64,000 nt of DNA from Advenella kashmirensis WT001 (GCF_000219915.2 NC_017964.1:2790001-2854000); one strand, 5' to 3'; shown: positions 1 to 10,888, counted from the first letter of the stretch. Program-made: numbers and translations. Notes: a model not told the origin generated them from the sequence alone.

Positions 1-44
1 AGCAAAAGGACGCCGTCGATCTCCTGCCCGCGTTTTCTTCCCAT
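1..44 (-). CDS. truB: tRNA pseudouridine(55) synthase TruB, 5' end only
   Basis: Only the first 14-15 codons lie in the window; the rest is beyond the left edge. The minus-strand ATG at 44 opens a frame reading MGRKRGQEIDGVLLL, which matches the characteristic TruB start (basic residues followed by I-[ND]-G-[VI]-L-L-L). TruB makes pseudouridine 55 in the tRNA T-loop. The start lies 14 bases after the rbfA stop, the usual position at the end of the rimP-nusA-infB-rbfA operon, so it is probably co-transcribed. The call rests on a short peptide plus strong gene-order support. Confidence 0.8.
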   Translation of the reverse strand, partial: MGRKRGQEIDGVLL

Positions 45-58
45 CGCCTGCCCTGATG

Positions 59-469
59 TTACTTGCGATCGTCTTTGGTGTCCGGTAGCGGATCGACGCT
101 TTCCGGATAGTCTTCCGGCCGGTTGGCGCGGTCGATCAGTTGTGTCATTTCAATACCGCGCGCCAGCTGATCGTCATGGAAAAAACGCAGCGTAGGAACA
201 GTGTGGATATGCAACATCTTGAACAACAGGGAATGCAGCCAGCCTGCTTTCTCATTAAGCAGGGCAGCCGCCGTTTCCGGTTCAGCGCCAAGTACGGTGA
301 ACCATACCTTGGCGTGCGCGTAATCGGCCGACAAATCCACGCCTGTCAGAGTAATCAGGCCCGAGCGCGACATATCGAGCTCGCGCTGAATCAGCACTGC
401 CAGATCTTTCTGGATCTGCTCGGCCAGACGGACGTTCCGGTTTGCACCGGAGGATTTATGACGGTTCAT
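59..469 (-). CDS. rbfA: 30S ribosome-binding factor RbfA
   Basis: Small KH-fold protein of 136 residues that binds the pre-30S subunit and helps 16S rRNA 5'-end maturation and cold adaptation. The N-terminal segment [20 protein letters not shown] and the [20 protein letters not shown] strand are typical of the family, as is the later [11 protein letters not shown]. An acidic, proline-rich tail follows. The start is 6 bases after the infB stop and the stop is 14 bases before truB, so it belongs to the rimP-nusA-infB-rbfA-truB operon. The length is normal and the frame is intact. Confidence 0.95.
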   Translation of the reverse strand: MNRHKSSGANRNVRLAEQIQKDLAVLIQRELDMSRSGLITLTGVDLSADYAHAKVWFTVLGAEPETAAALLNEKAGWLHSLLFKMLHIHTVPTLRFFHDDQLARGIEMTQLIDRANRPEDYPESVDPLPDTKDDRK

Positions 470-475
470 AATAAT

Positions 476-3459
476 TTACAGTGTGCGGGCAATTTCTTTG
501 ATTTCAAAAATTTCAAGCTGATCGCCAACTTCGATATCGGAATTGCCACGCAAGGTGATACCGCAATCGAAGCCGGACTTGACTTCCTTGACGTCATCCT
601 TGAAGCGCTTGAGAGAATCGAGCGAACCGGTCCAGTGCACCACGTTGTTACGCAACAAGCGCACTTGTGAATCACGACGGACCACGCCTTCGGTGACCAT
701 ACAACCGGCCACTTTACCGATACGGGAAATACTGTAGACCTCGCGGATTTCAACCATACCGATCACTTCTTCACGCTCTTCAGGCGCCAGCATGCCGGAC
801 ATGGCATTGCGAACGTCATCGACCGCATCGTAAATGATGTTGTAGTAACGCACATCAATACCGTTAGTCTCAGCCAGTTTCTTGGTGCTCTGGTCTGCAC
901 GGACATTGAACCCGATCACAACAGCATTGGAGGCAATAGCCAGGTTGATGTCGCTCTCGGTAATGCCGCCGACTGCCGCGTGCACAACCTGGACACGCAC
1001 TTCGTCGGTTGACAGTTTGGTCAGGGACTGCACCAGCGCTTCCTGGGAACCCTGCACGTCGGTCTTGACGATCAGCGACAATGTCTGCATGCCTTCGCCA
1101 ATGTTGTCGAACATGGATTCGAGTTTTGCTGCCTGCTGTCTGGCCAGTTTGACGTCACGGAACTTGCCTTGACGGAACAGCGCGATCTCGCGCGCCTTGC
1201 GCTCGTCAACCAGCACCAGCACCTCGTCACCTGCCTGAGGCACTTCTGTCAGACCCTGGATTTCAACAGGAATAGCCGGACCGGCTTTGGTAATCGGTTT
1301 ACCGTTTTCATCAAGCATGGCACGCACGCGGCCAAAGCTTGCGCCGGCCAGCAATGCATCGCCACGATTGAGCGTACCGCTTTGCACCAGAATGGTGGCC
1401 ACCGGACCGCGACCCTTATCAAGGCGCGCTTCGATCACGATACCCTTGGCTGGTGCGTCTACCGGCGCTTTCAGCTCAAGAATTTCGGCCTGAAGCAACA
1501 CGTTTTCCAGCAATTCATCGATGCCCTTCCCTGTCTTGGCCGAAACCGGCACAAAGGGAACGTCACCGCCATATTCTTCGGGAACCACTTCTTCAGTAAC
1601 CAGTTCCTGCTTAACGCGTTCCGGATTGGCTTCGGGTTTATCGATCTTGTTGACTGCCACAACCATGGGCACACCAGCCGCTTTCGCGTGATGGATCGCC
1701 TCTTTGGTTTGTGGCATCACGCCGTCATCGGCCGCCACAACGAGAATGACAATGTCGGTAGCCTTGGCGCCACGGGCACGCATGGCGGTAAACGCCTCGT
1801 GGCCCGGGGTATCCAGGAACGTCACCATGCCGCCTTCGGTCTGAACGTGGTAGGCACCAATATGTTGCGTAATGCCGCCGGCTTCGCCCGAGGCCACTTT
1901 GGCACGGCGAATGTAATCGAGCAGCGAGGTTTTACCGTGGTCAACGTGACCCATGACAGTCACCACCGGTGCACGTGGCAGCAACTCTGCGTCTGCACCT
2001 GTATCACCGATATCCAGGAACGCTTCGGGATCGTCAAGCTTGGCAGCAATCGCATGATGCCCCAGCTCTTCGACCACAATCATGGCGGTTTCCTGATCCA
2101 GGACCTGATTGATGGTGACCATCTGGCCCAGCTTCATGAGCTCTTTGATCACTTCGGCAGCTTGACAGACATTTTGTGGGCCAGATCGGCCACAGTAATA
2201 GTCTCGGGCACGTGAACTTCACGAGCAATAAATTCGGGTGTAGATGGCTGATTCACCTGTGCGTGCTGGTGCTTATTGCGACCGCGTGATCCACCACGAC
2301 CACCGGAAGAGCGCCAGCCGTCTTCCTTGCCTGCGGGACCGGCGCGTTTTTCAGCAACGGCTTTTTTCCCGCGAGACTGTTCGTCTGACCATTTCTTGTC
2401 TGTTTCAGCAGGCTTGTGCGAGCCAGGAGCAGCAAGGGTTTTGACATCCTTCTTGCCGGCCTTTTTAGTGGCTTCTGCCCCTTCGGCAGTAGGCGTGGCG
2501 CGCAGTACTTTACGCGGCTTGTTCAACATGTCGCGCAGGGCGGCAGCCTCGGCTTCAGCCTGGCGGCGCGCTTCATCGCGACGGGCATCGGCGGCTTCGC
2601 TGCGCGGGGCCACAGGTTTGCGGGCGCCTGTTGCGGCACGCGATGTGTCAGGCTGACGCGGTTTGGTCTGCTCGCTGCGAACCGTTTCAGGCTTGGCCTG
2701 ATCCCGGGTGCCTGGGTTGTGCGCATCGGCAGCGGCCGGCGCACGATCTGTTGCCGACGGATCCGCAGCAGCTTCTGAAGCCGCAGGCGTTGCCGTACTT
2801 TGCGCTGGCTTTGGTTCCGTTGCCTGAGCAGGCGACGCAGCCGCTTGTTCAGTGGCCGTCTGCGCAGTCTCTGCTGGCGCCTGAACAGCTGCAGCTGGCG
2901 CTTTTTGCGTTTCCTGCGATTCCTGTACTTTTTCGCCTGCGGCTGGCTGGGTCGCCTCGGCCTGCGAGGCCGCCGCTTGGCTGGCCGTTGCGGATTCTGG
3001 TGCCGGTACGGAGGCTGGTGCTGGCGACGCTGTCGCTTCAACCGGAGCCGTCGCGGCTACCTGAGTATCGGCAACAACCGGTGCTGCAACCTGCTCAGAA
3101 CCGACAGCTGCGGCAGTCTCGTTTGTTTCAGGTGCATCGGCTGCATCTGACTTGGCCTCAGTGACATCCCGTTTGACGAAGACGCGTTTTTTACGTACTT
3201 CGACCTGAATGGTCCGCGAACGGCCGGAGCCATCCGCCTGACGGATTTCTGATGTTTCGCGACGAGTGACGGTGATTTTTTTTCCATCTTTTGCACCATG
3301 CGCACGACGCAGCGAGTCCAGAAGTTTCGCTTTGTCGCTTTCGGTCACGACATCTTCCACCGATTTCAGATTCACGCCAGCCGAGCGAAGCTGTTCAAGC
3401 AACACATTCGCTGGCATTTTGAGTTCGACGGCAAACTGGTTTACGGTATTACTGGGCAT
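476..3459 (-). CDS. infB: translation initiation factor IF-2 (one frameshift)
   Basis: GTPase that places initiator tRNA on the ribosome. Repaired length is about 994 residues, normal for betaproteobacterial IF-2. The N-terminal part (ATG at 3459, preceded by a GGGAAGAGAG-type ribosome site) has the IF2_N domain ([20 protein letters not shown]) and a long Ala/Gln/Glu/Pro-rich linker. The second part has the G domain with [13 protein letters not shown] and NKID, then the C-terminal beta barrels. The two parts are in different frames. They join at about 2161, where VKLPK-stop should read through as [15 protein letters not shown]. Restoring one base (AAGCTGCC to AAGGCTGCC) repairs it. IF-2 is essential, so this is most likely a sequence error; the downstream ATG need not be a genuine start. 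Confidence 0.93.
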
Positions 3460-3626
3460 TAAGTTCTCTCTTCCCTTACAACGTTTCAATTACTGGCTGA
3501 TGGCCACTGAGCAAAGTGTGAACTTCGTTATTCAGGGCTGGATCGACAAAGCCGCTGGCATAGAGTGCATCGCCTGCACGGTAGCCAACCATGCGACGAT
3601 ACACACTCAACAGTGCTACCCCGCAA

Positions 3627-5111
3627 TCACTTTTCGTCGTCATCAAACCAGTGCGCCCGGGCGCGCATGATAATTTCGCTGGCCTGTTCATCTGTCATAC
3701 CCGTGATTTCAGCCAGTTCGTCGGTCGCAAGTTCGGCCAGATCATCAAGCGTTGCCACGCCGGCGTCGCCCAAAGTGGCAACCAGTTCCGGGGTCATGCC
3801 TTCAAGATCCAGCAAATCCTGCGCTGTTTCAACCCGCTCTTCCTGGGCAATGGCCTCGGTCAGCAGGGCAGTACGTGCGCGGTTGCGCAATTCGTTGACG
3901 GTTTCTTCATCGAAGCCATCAATTTCCAGCAATTCCTGGATAGGGACATAAGCCACTTCTTCCAGTCCGGTAAAGCCTTCATCAATCAGAATATCAGCTA
4001 CCTGTTCATCGACATCCAGGCGCTCCATGAACATGGCGCGCTGGCCTGTGCGCTCTTCCTGCTGGCGATTCTGATTTTCTTCCGGTGTCATGATATTGAT
4101 CTGCCAGCCGGTCAGATCAGAAGCCAGACGCACGTTCTGACCACGCGAACCAATCGCTTTGGGCAGATTTTCGGCGTCGACAACCACATCCATGGCATGC
4201 TTGTCTTCATCTACAACAATGGATTCGACCGCGGCCGGCGCCAATGCGCCGATCACGAATTCGGCCGGTTCGTCGGCCCACAATACGATATCGACCTGCT
4301 CTCCGCCCAGTTCGTTACGAACGGCGGTAACGCGCGAGCCACGCATACCCACGCATGTACCGATGGGGTCAATACGCTTGTCATATGCCACAACTGCAAT
4401 TTTAGCGCGAAGTCCGGGGTCGCGGGCCGCTGCCTTGATTTCAAGCAAACCCTGTTCGATCTCGGGAACTTCATTCTCAAACAGCTCACGGATAAATTCT
4501 GGAGCGGTGCGCGACAGCAGGACCTGCTGCCCTCTTGCCGTACGGTCAACCTTGGCAACCCAGGCGCGAACCCGGTCACCTACGCGCAGATTCTCTTTGG
4601 GAATCATTTCGGAACGAGGCAGGCGCGCTTCAATCTTGCCCGTTTCAATAATGGCGTCACCCTTGTCGAGCCGCTTGATGGTCCCGGAAATAATGGTCTC
4701 GCCACGATCCAGGAAATCGTTCAGCACCTGTTCTCTTTCGGCATCGCGAATTTTCTGGATGATTGCCTGTTTGGCAGCCTGGGCCCCGATACGACCGAAC
4801 TCAATCGGTTCGAGCGGCTCCTCAAGATATTCGCCTTCCTTGATACCAGGCTGAATTTCCTGCGCTTCAGAAAGCAGTTCCTGGCGATCCGGCTCCTGCA
4901 GACCTGCCTCATCAGGCACCACCAACCAGCGTCTGTAGCCCTCATGCGAGCCATTCGAACGATCAATATCGACACGAATATCGGCGTCTTCCTTAAAACG
5001 TTTTTTCATCGCAGAGGCAAGCGCGTTTTCAAGCGCACCAAATACGACCTCACGCGATACGTTTTTTTCACGTGCCAATGCATCTACAAGCAGAAGAATT
5101 TCGCGACTCAT
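3627..5111 (-). CDS. nusA: transcription termination/antitermination protein NusA
   Basis: RNA polymerase-binding factor of 494 residues that modulates pausing, termination and antitermination. Seen in order: an N-terminal polymerase-binding domain ([19 protein letters not shown]), an S1 domain ([29 protein letters not shown]), and KH1/KH2 domains ([35 protein letters not shown]). Two C-terminal helix-hairpin-helix acidic repeats follow ([19 protein letters not shown] and [20 protein letters not shown]). It overlaps the rimP stop by 4 bases (5108-5111), which implies translational coupling. A 167-base gap separates it from infB, with no gene seen there. NusA is known to regulate its own operon, which is relevant to the hairpin before rimP. 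Confidence 0.97.
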   Translation of the reverse strand: MSREILLLVDALAREKNVSREVVFGALENALASAMKKRFKEDADIRVDIDRSNGSHEGYRRWLVVPDEAGLQEPDRQELLSEAQEIQPGIKEGEYLEEPLEPIEFGRIGAQAAKQAIIQKIRDAEREQVLNDFLDRGETIISGTIKRLDKGDAIIETGKIEARLPRSEMIPKENLRVGDRVRAWVAKVDRTARGQQVLLSRTAPEFIRELFENEVPEIEQGLLEIKAAARDPGLRAKIAVVAYDKRIDPIGTCVGMRGSRVTAVRNELGGEQVDIVLWADEPAEFVIGALAPAAVESIVVDEDKHAMDVVVDAENLPKAIGSRGQNVRLASDLTGWQINIMTPEENQNRQQEERTGQRAMFMERLDVDEQVADILIDEGFTGLEEVAYVPIQELLEIDGFDEETVNELRNRARTALLTEAIAQEERVETAQDLLDLEGMTPELVATLGDAGVATLDDLAELATDELAEITGMTDEQASEIIMRARAHWFDDDEK

Positions 5112-5595
5112 CGCTTTTTACCCTTGAAATCAAGAACCGGATCCAGCTTTGCTTTTTCGATATCATCGAAAGCAAATTCAATTGTCTGTGTCTCGTTCTT
5201 TTTAATGTCAAATTCCAGACAGAATGTCTCTGTCGGCGCACCATCTGAACTATCTTTATGCCGCAGAATGCCGGTAAATACCTTGCGATTGTCCTGCGGT
5301 TCCCTTAATTTTACTTCCACACGCGCCTGCTGCGCAGCAAACCGATCAAAATCGCGACGCGTGCGCAACGGCCGGTCTACACCCGGAGAGCCCACTTCAA
5401 GCCGCTTATATTCGATGTTTTCCACTTCGAATACGCGCGACAATTGCCGCGACACCTGTTCGCAGTCTTCAATCGTAATCCCGCCCTCGCGGTCGATCGT
5501 GACCCGCAACAGCCCAGTGCAGCCCGTTCGACATCAACGAGTTCAACACCAAGGCCGGCGATTGCCTGTTCGGTAAGTGTGTATAAATCAGTCAT
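5108..5595 (-). CDS. rimP: ribosome maturation factor RimP (one frameshift)
   Basis: RimP (about 162 residues after repair) assists 30S maturation. The ATG at 5595 begins [20 protein letters not shown], a typical RimP start. The frame then breaks at about 5512-5516, within a C/G run, and continues in the next frame as [20 protein letters not shown] and [20 protein letters not shown], the conserved RimP core. One added base gives [17 protein letters not shown]. The stop overlaps the nusA start by 4 bases. There is no Shine-Dalgarno sequence before the ATG: the preceding bases are the T-run of a hairpin (see next entry). The break looks like a sequence error. Confidence 0.88.
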
Positions 5596-5598
5596 ACA

Positions 5599-5626
5599 AT
5601 AAAAAATGGGCCTTTTCCAGCCCATT
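5599..5626 (-). terminator. intrinsic-terminator-like hairpin in the rimP leader
   Basis: On the minus strand AATGGGC pairs with GCCCATT (arms 5620-5626 and 5605-5611) around an 8-base loop, followed by a run of six Ts. The T-run ends only a few bases before the rimP ATG at 5595, in the place of the ribosome-binding site. It could end an upstream transcript or act as an attenuator for the operon that encodes NusA. The structure is seen; the attenuator role is inferred. Confidence 0.65.
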
Positions 5627-5657
5627 GTTGATTACAGTTATGCGCGCAAAAAAAACC

Positions 5658-5689
5658 GCAGATGCAGCAATTTGCAGATGCAGCCATTT
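5658..5689. repeat. tandem 16-bp direct repeat in the rimP leader
   Basis: GCAGATGCAGCAATTT is followed immediately by GCAGATGCAGCCATTT, two 16-base units with one mismatch, about 65 bases upstream of the rimP start. The repeat would lie in the 5' leader of the nusA operon if transcription starts further upstream. The function is unknown. Confidence 0.8.
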
Positions 5690-6117
5690 GTTGGCAGCCT
5701 ACCCGACATTTCCATCCGGCCAGACCCATAAAAGCCGCTTGCCTGAAAAAATAAGGTATACATAGCTGTTTCTGGTTATTGTTTTGGTACCGGGCACGAG
5801 CGCAGAGCACCTTGCCGCCCCTCCGGCGTTGCATCTGATCAAAGACCGAGCAAATCTACCTTGCGGCTAAACTACCGTGAACACTGCGCACAACGCCCTT
5901 TACAATGCATTAAGACAAACCCTTTTGGGCCACCTTAATTTGAGCCGCCTTAAGGCAAGCACAACAAGCACAGGCACAAAACACTAACCAGGCAATTAGT
6001 TAATCAGAAATTATAACAGAATAATCAATACTTTACTATTTATTCAACATAACATCAATTTGGTCCGCGACAAGCGCTTACATTCATCCGCAGTACCGCA
6101 GACCATGGTACATCTGC
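5690..6117. other. intergenic region between rluB and the rimP leader
   Basis: About 430 bases without a supportable gene. The part near 6000-6055 is very AT-rich. It should hold the promoter of the rimP operon (minus strand), and I see a TATACC-like element near 5755-5760, but no convincing complete promoter. Frames on either strand in this stretch have no recognisable protein character. Confidence 0.5.
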
Positions 6118-7777
6118 CTATCGTCCGTTACGATTGCGACCAATAAACCCCAATTGAGATTCATGCGCAGACGGGCCGGACGGCTGCCATTCATCACGAC
6201 TACGCGATGACGCCTGGCGGGTATTGGAGCGCCCGCCGGCATTACCGCCGCGTCCGCCGCCTTTGCCATTACGAGGCTGCTCGCTCTTGTCGGCCTGCCG
6301 CGCGCCGTTGCGACCTTCGCCACGCCCCTCAGTTGGTCCGCTCTGACGTCGGTTATTGTATAACCCGGTACCAGCACGACCCTGACGGGGCGCGCCAGCG
6401 CCAGGCGCGGCGGTCCCTGGGCGGCCATTACCATTACCACGCCCGTGCGCCGAACGCCCGCCCGGCGCATGAGATCGCACCTTGACCGGCGTCTCAAAAC
6501 CCGGAGGCATGGCATTATCGTGGGAAATAGGCTGGCGCGGCCGGCGATGATCTGAGCTGTCTTCCTCTTTGACCAATCCGGTCTGGATCATCAACGCCGT
6601 GACCAGCGCCGGATCCAGCTCTTCCCAGCGACCGCGCTTCAGATTGCGAGGCAGCACGATGTCGCCAAAACGGGTGCGAATCAAGCGACTGACCGTCACA
6701 CCCACAGCCTCGAACATGCGTCGCACTTCACGATTGCGACCTTCCTGCAACGTAACCCGGAACCAGCGGTTACTCCCTTCGCCACCAATAAATTCCATAC
6801 TGGTAAAGGATGCTGCGCCATCTTCCAGCACAATGCCGGTAACCAGGCTTTCACGCTGAGCGTCCGTCATCTCTCCCAGCACACGCACCGCATACTCGCG
6901 TTCGTTACCAAACCGCGGATGCATGAACCGGTGCGCCAGATCGCCCGAAGTGGTAAATATCAGCAACCCTTCGGTATTCAAGTCCAGCCGGCCTACAGAA
7001 ATCCACTTGCCAGTGCGCATTTTGGGCAAACGCGAAAACACAGATGCACGACCTTCGGGATCGTCATGACTGACAATTTCTCCGGCAGGTTTGTGATACA
7101 GGATAACGCGCGGCGGACGCTTGGCATTGGGCCGCATCACCAACTGGCCATTTACCCGAACCTGATCCTGCGACCCGACTCGCTGGCCAATGTGAGCAGG
7201 CTCACCATTGACCGACACGCGACCGGCGATAATCAACTCCTCCATATCCCGACGTGAACCGACACCGGCATCCGCCAATACTTTATGCAGCTTGGGATTG
7301 ACGGCATCGCTATTGAGAATCTTGTTCAGTTTCTGCTCAAGACGCGCAGTGCCATCAAGATAAGCCAGCGCCTGATCCGCATCCTGCTCATCCTGGGCCG
7401 CGGTAAAGGGGCTGCCCACCTGCTCCTGGCGTTCCGGACGTGCCTGAGGCGTACGCCCCTTGCCGCCGGGGCCCTGCGCCCGGCGCACGACGCGGGCGCG
7501 GCTGCGCTTTCTTGACTGGCGCAGCACTCACTTCGGCCGCCACTTCGAGCTGCTCGGTTTTTTCCACCACCGCATCGGCGCGACGGCGACGAAACGGCGT
7601 GCGCAACTTGCGCCCCTTGCCTTTCTGACGCGCATCGGCCTCAGGTGCCGCACCGGTCAGGTCGGCTCCCTGAATCGTAATTACTCTGGTGACAGAATCA
7701 TTGTCGTATTCGTTTGAACGGTTTGAACGCGTTTCATTTGAATTATTTTCCGCATCAACGTGATCCGAACTATTCAT
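6118..7777 (-). CDS. rluB: 23S rRNA pseudouridine(2605) synthase RluB-type (one frameshift)
   Basis: RsuA/RluB-family pseudouridine synthase. The conserved core has the S4 RNA-binding domain ([20 protein letters not shown]), then [20 protein letters not shown] with the catalytic Asp in GRLDLNTEG, and the [15 protein letters not shown] motif. It carries long low-complexity tails: a basic, Pro/Arg/Ala-rich N-terminal extension starting at the ATG at 7777 and a Gly/Arg/Asn-rich C-terminal extension of about 140 residues. The N-terminal extension and the core are in different frames, changing over somewhere in 7440-7500 within a GC-rich stretch. Frame arithmetic requires one extra base or two missing bases here, unlike most breaks in this window. 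It lies 21 bases downstream of scpB and is probably co-transcribed with it. Confidence 0.85.
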
Positions 7778-7798
7778 TATGTTGGTAACTCCAAAAAA

Positions 7799-8911
7799 CT
7801 ATGTTTTATTCTTTAAATCGTCGTTTTGATTATCACTCGCCTCCCGGTCTGATGAAATGTCATCAGCAGGATCAACGCTATGATCGTCTGGCTGTTCATT
7901 TTGCGATGTCGAATCTGGGTCGAACCCAGCCGGCATCTCTTGGGCGGCTGATGCTGTCTCGTCTGCAGCAACCATCTCTTCGGTCACATCGCCGCAGGCA
8001 ACGCGCTCTTGAGTCTTTCCGGTATTCTGCGCTTGCGCGCTGGCAGCAGGAACAAATCCGTCTGCACCAATATTGCCTTCTTCTGATACTTCGCTGATTT
8101 CATCAGAGCTTTCATCGGTCAATTCCGATACATCACTGGTCGATTCGGCCATCACATCGGGCAACCGATACGCTGACTCGGACACGACCTGGATATCAGC
8201 ATCATCGCCATCAACCTCTGCCAGCGTCGACTCAGACAGGGTTGAATCAATCTGCACCGAGCCGACCGCATCGGGCGCTGACGCGTCAGATGCAGAGTCA
8301 TCGGAACCCATTTCTGATTCTACCTGCTCCTGAGCAGGTTGTTCCGAAGCCGTGATATTCATATCCAGCCCGGACAAATCCGGCATGCCCGCCTCGCCAC
8401 TTTCCAGTACAGGCAAGTCATCAAGCGCTTTGAGTCCAAGATCATCGAGAAACTGCTTTGTCGTGCCCAGTAACGCCGGACGCCCAGGGGCATCGCGATG
8501 TCCTAACACGTCTATCCAGCCGCGCTCTTCTAACGTTTTGATGATTTGTGATGAAACCGTGACCCCGCGAATATCTTCTATGTCTCCGCGAGTGACAGGC
8601 TGACGCCAGGCAATAATTGCCAAAGTTTCCATGACTGCCCGTGAATATTTGGGCGGCTTCTCTGGATTCAGGCGTTCTAAATACTTTTGCATCTCGGGTC
8701 GGCTTTGAAAACGCCAACCACTTGCCAATTCCGATAATTCTAAACCTTTATCTGCCCATTCGTCTTGCAATACCTGCAACTGTTGCTTAATTACATCATT
8801 GTCAATTTCATCCAAATCACTAAACAACTTGCGCAAATCCCCTATTTTCATAGGCTCATCGGCGCACAGCAAGGCGGTTTCTAGGATTTTTCGAGATAAA
8901 TTCTGGTCCAT
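7799..8911 (-). CDS. scpB: SMC-Scp complex subunit ScpB with long acidic tail
   Basis: Chromosome-segregation protein that works with ScpA and SMC in condensin loading. Residues 1 to about 175 form the two winged-helix domains: [20 protein letters not shown], then [20 protein letters not shown] and the [20 protein letters not shown] segment. The remaining roughly 190 residues are a Ser/Asp/Glu-rich, low-complexity acidic extension, so the protein is almost twice the usual length (about 370 against about 200 residues). rluB follows 21 bases downstream, a common scpB-rluB pairing. It is divergent from the initiator tRNA. The frame is intact throughout. Confidence 0.93.
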   Translation of the reverse strand: MDQNLSRKILETALLCADEPMKIGDLRKLFSDLDEIDNDVIKQQLQVLQDEWADKGLELSELASGWRFQSRPEMQKYLERLNPEKPPKYSRAVMETLAIIAWRQPVTRGDIEDIRGVTVSSQIIKTLEERGWIDVLGHRDAPGRPALLGTTKQFLDDLGLKALDDLPVLESGEAGMPDLSGLDMNITASEQPAQEQVESEMGSDDSASDASAPDAVGSVQIDSTLSESTLAEVDGDDADIQVVSESAYRLPDVMAESTSDVSELTDESSDEISEVSEEGNIGADGFVPAASAQAQNTGKTQERVACGDVTEEMVAADETASAAQEMPAGFDPDSTSQNEQPDDHSVDPADDISSDREASDNQNDDLKNKT

Positions 8912-8936
8912 GATATGTCGCTTTGTATTATCAGAC

Positions 8937-8965
8937 TTGCATCATAACTCAAAATGGGCTAATAT
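8937..8965 (+). promoter_or_regulatory. sigma-70 type promoter of the initiator tRNA
   Basis: TTGCAT (8937-8942) and TAATAT (8960-8965) are separated by exactly 17 bases and lie 16 bases before the tRNA 5' end. This spacing and match fit a strong housekeeping promoter. Confidence 0.75.
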
Positions 8966-8981
8966 TCTTTTCTTACACAGA

Positions 8982-9058
<77 letters not shown>

Positions 9059-9065
9059 GATTCAA

Positions 9066-9107
9066 AAAATGGCCCAAGTGCATATTAAAAAGCACTTGGG
9101 CCATTTT
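9066..9107 (+). terminator. rho-independent terminator of tRNA-fMet
   Basis: AAAATGGCCCAAGTGC and GCACTTGGGCCATTTT form a perfect 16-bp stem around a 10-base A/T-rich loop, starting 8 bases after the tRNA CCA end. The 3' arm ends in TTTT followed by CATTTT. Confidence 0.9.
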
Positions 9108-9665
9108 CATTTTCCAGCCCCCTGCCTTTATCTTGTTTGTGCGGCACCCTCTGCCGGCCACCTGACCACGGTCATCAGCTGTCTACAATATTGCAACGAA
9201 TCAGTCGGGACAAAACTGATTTACCTGTGTCCTTTGAGGCCGCGCAACCCTATTTAAAACAACGCTTGGCCGTAATCATGGCGCCATGACAACATGGCTA
9301 GCGCAGCGTACCGCCAAAGAACGATACCCCTTTTGTTTAATATCGCGATTTTTCCCGAACGCATCCCTTGCAGTCAATCCGCAATCGTAAATGTTGGACC
9401 TCAACCGAGATGACAGGGATTTGTGGGGCAGATAGATTGTCTCAAAATCATAATACCGTTGACAATTGAACATGCCGACTCATAAGCATTTGATTTTATT
9501 GACGAATTATTTCACTACTCGAAACAAAATTATCCGTTGATTTTCACCTTATATTTGTTAATAATCAGTCTGTTAAATATTTCAATTATTTACAAACAGT
9601 AAGGGTGAATAAGCAACCTCGCCCGTCCAGAACAAAAATTAACCAGTTAACAGGATAGGTGAGAC
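9108..9665. other. AT-rich intergenic region before the Hint-domain gene
   Basis: About 560 bases with no supportable gene. The second half (about 9480-9640) is strongly AT-rich compared with the flanking genes and should contain the promoter of the Hint gene. A 14-bp palindrome, TCATGGCGCCATGA, sits at 9276-9289. The short open frame at 9276-9473 has no protein-like features. Confidence 0.5.
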
Positions 9666-10888
9666 ATGGCTACAGTAGATATTGACCTTACAAATCAAGG
9701 CGTCGGAATAATAGATCAAAGCGACTATGACGGCGATACAGTATTAAATGTTCTTTCGGATGGCTATTCGGTTCTGGATGTTCGTAATGAGAACGGGCCA
9801 ACAGGCGATGTTCTCGAGGTTCAATATACCTACGTGACTCAGGATGTTGACCATGATTTTTTGCATTTATACGAAAATTCACATGTCAAGTTGTTGTCTC
9901 CCATCAATCAGGCTGAAAATTTTTCTCATGGTTTCCAAGTGGACGATAATGCAACACTGGAAATTTCCAATGAATTTCTCTCCAGCATGCCCGCTGGACA
10001 AGAATACGTTATTGAAGGCGCTGGTGACACAATCATTGATGCGACCGGCCTGGACGTAAGTACGCTCAATATCCAGTACGGCCCGTCCGAATATAGTCAC
10101 TTGTCATTCGTGGGCGCCGATTACGTAGAATACGATCAACTCTTAGGCACATCACTGGTCTTCAAGGATTATCAGGCAACATTGTCGGAGAGGTGAGTTT
10201 AAGAGGCCAAATGCTTAGCCCCAATCAGCCACTATATATTGACCCTGCCAAGTTTCAGATTAACGGTGGCACCGTTTATTACGCCTGCTATCTGAAAGGC
10301 ACTCATATTGCAACGCCAGTTGGTGAAACTAGAATCGAAAGCCTCAAGGCGGGCGATCAAGTTTTGACAGCTGGCGGCGGAACGGCCACCGTGAAATGGA
10401 TCGGATACCGAACCCTGTTCAAAAAGCGCATTCCGGAACAAGATGCGAAACGAGCTTTCCCTATCCTATTTAAGAAAGGCTGTATCGCCGACAACGTGCC
10501 GCATTGCGACCTGGTCATGTCTCCGGGCCATCACGTTTTCTTTGATGGCTACTTGGTGCCGGCTATGGCCCTGGAGAACGGCATTTCAATTGCGCAGCAG
10601 TTCGACATGCAATCGTTCCAGTATTTCCATGTGGAGCTCGAGCAGTTCGACATCCTGCTGGCCGAAGGTATGCCCGCTGAATCGTACGTCGATACGGGTA
10701 ACCGCAGGATGTTTCAGAACGCACATCACGTCGCAATGAATCCAGATTTCGGACCCGCAACTGGCCGACCTGACATACCCGGCATCACGTTGATTCGCAA
10801 AGGTCCAGTACTGGAAGGGATTCGTGCAAAACTACTTGAGCGCGCCAATTGGATGCAAGTTCCAAAAGGACAAAAGCGAGCTGGGTAA
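9666..10888 (+). CDS. Hint (hedgehog/intein) domain protein (one frameshift)
   Basis: Repaired length is about 407 residues. An AGGATAGGTGAG ribosome site precedes the ATG at 9666. The first roughly 190 residues are acidic and beta-rich, without recognised domains. At residue about 208 a Hint_2-type domain begins at YYACYLKGTHIATP, with IESLKAGDQVLTAGGGTATV, KWIGYR, the His block SPGHHVFFDGYLVPA and a C-terminal AHHVAMNPDF. Hint domains are autoprocessing modules with a nucleophilic Cys, here in ACYLKG. The two halves are in different frames. Restoring a G at about 10174 (CAGGCAAC to CAGGGCAAC) gives a continuous DYQGNIVGEVSLRGQML. No signal peptide is obvious. The upstream DNA is AT-rich, which hints at acquisition. 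The substrate and role are unknown. Confidence 0.8.

Noticed and set aside
476..2152. Second, shorter IF-2 isoform starting at an internal ATG
   Set aside because: IF-2 internal starts in other bacteria lie within the N-terminal region, not immediately before the G domain. No good ribosome site is seen, and one added base restores the full-length frame.
1169..2215. 348-residue plus-strand open frame
   Set aside because: Antisense to the infB G domain; shadow frame.
3591..5576. Very long open frame (661 residues) on the plus strand
   Set aside because: It is wholly antisense to nusA and rimP, which have clear family motifs. Its composition is that of a reverse-strand shadow.
5592..5834. 80-residue minus-strand open frame covering the rimP leader
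   Set aside because: It reads through the terminator hairpin and the tandem repeat; no protein-like features.
9276..9289. 14-bp palindrome TCATGGCGCCATGA
   Set aside because: Single site far from any start codon; such palindromes occur by chance and no regulator is linked to it.
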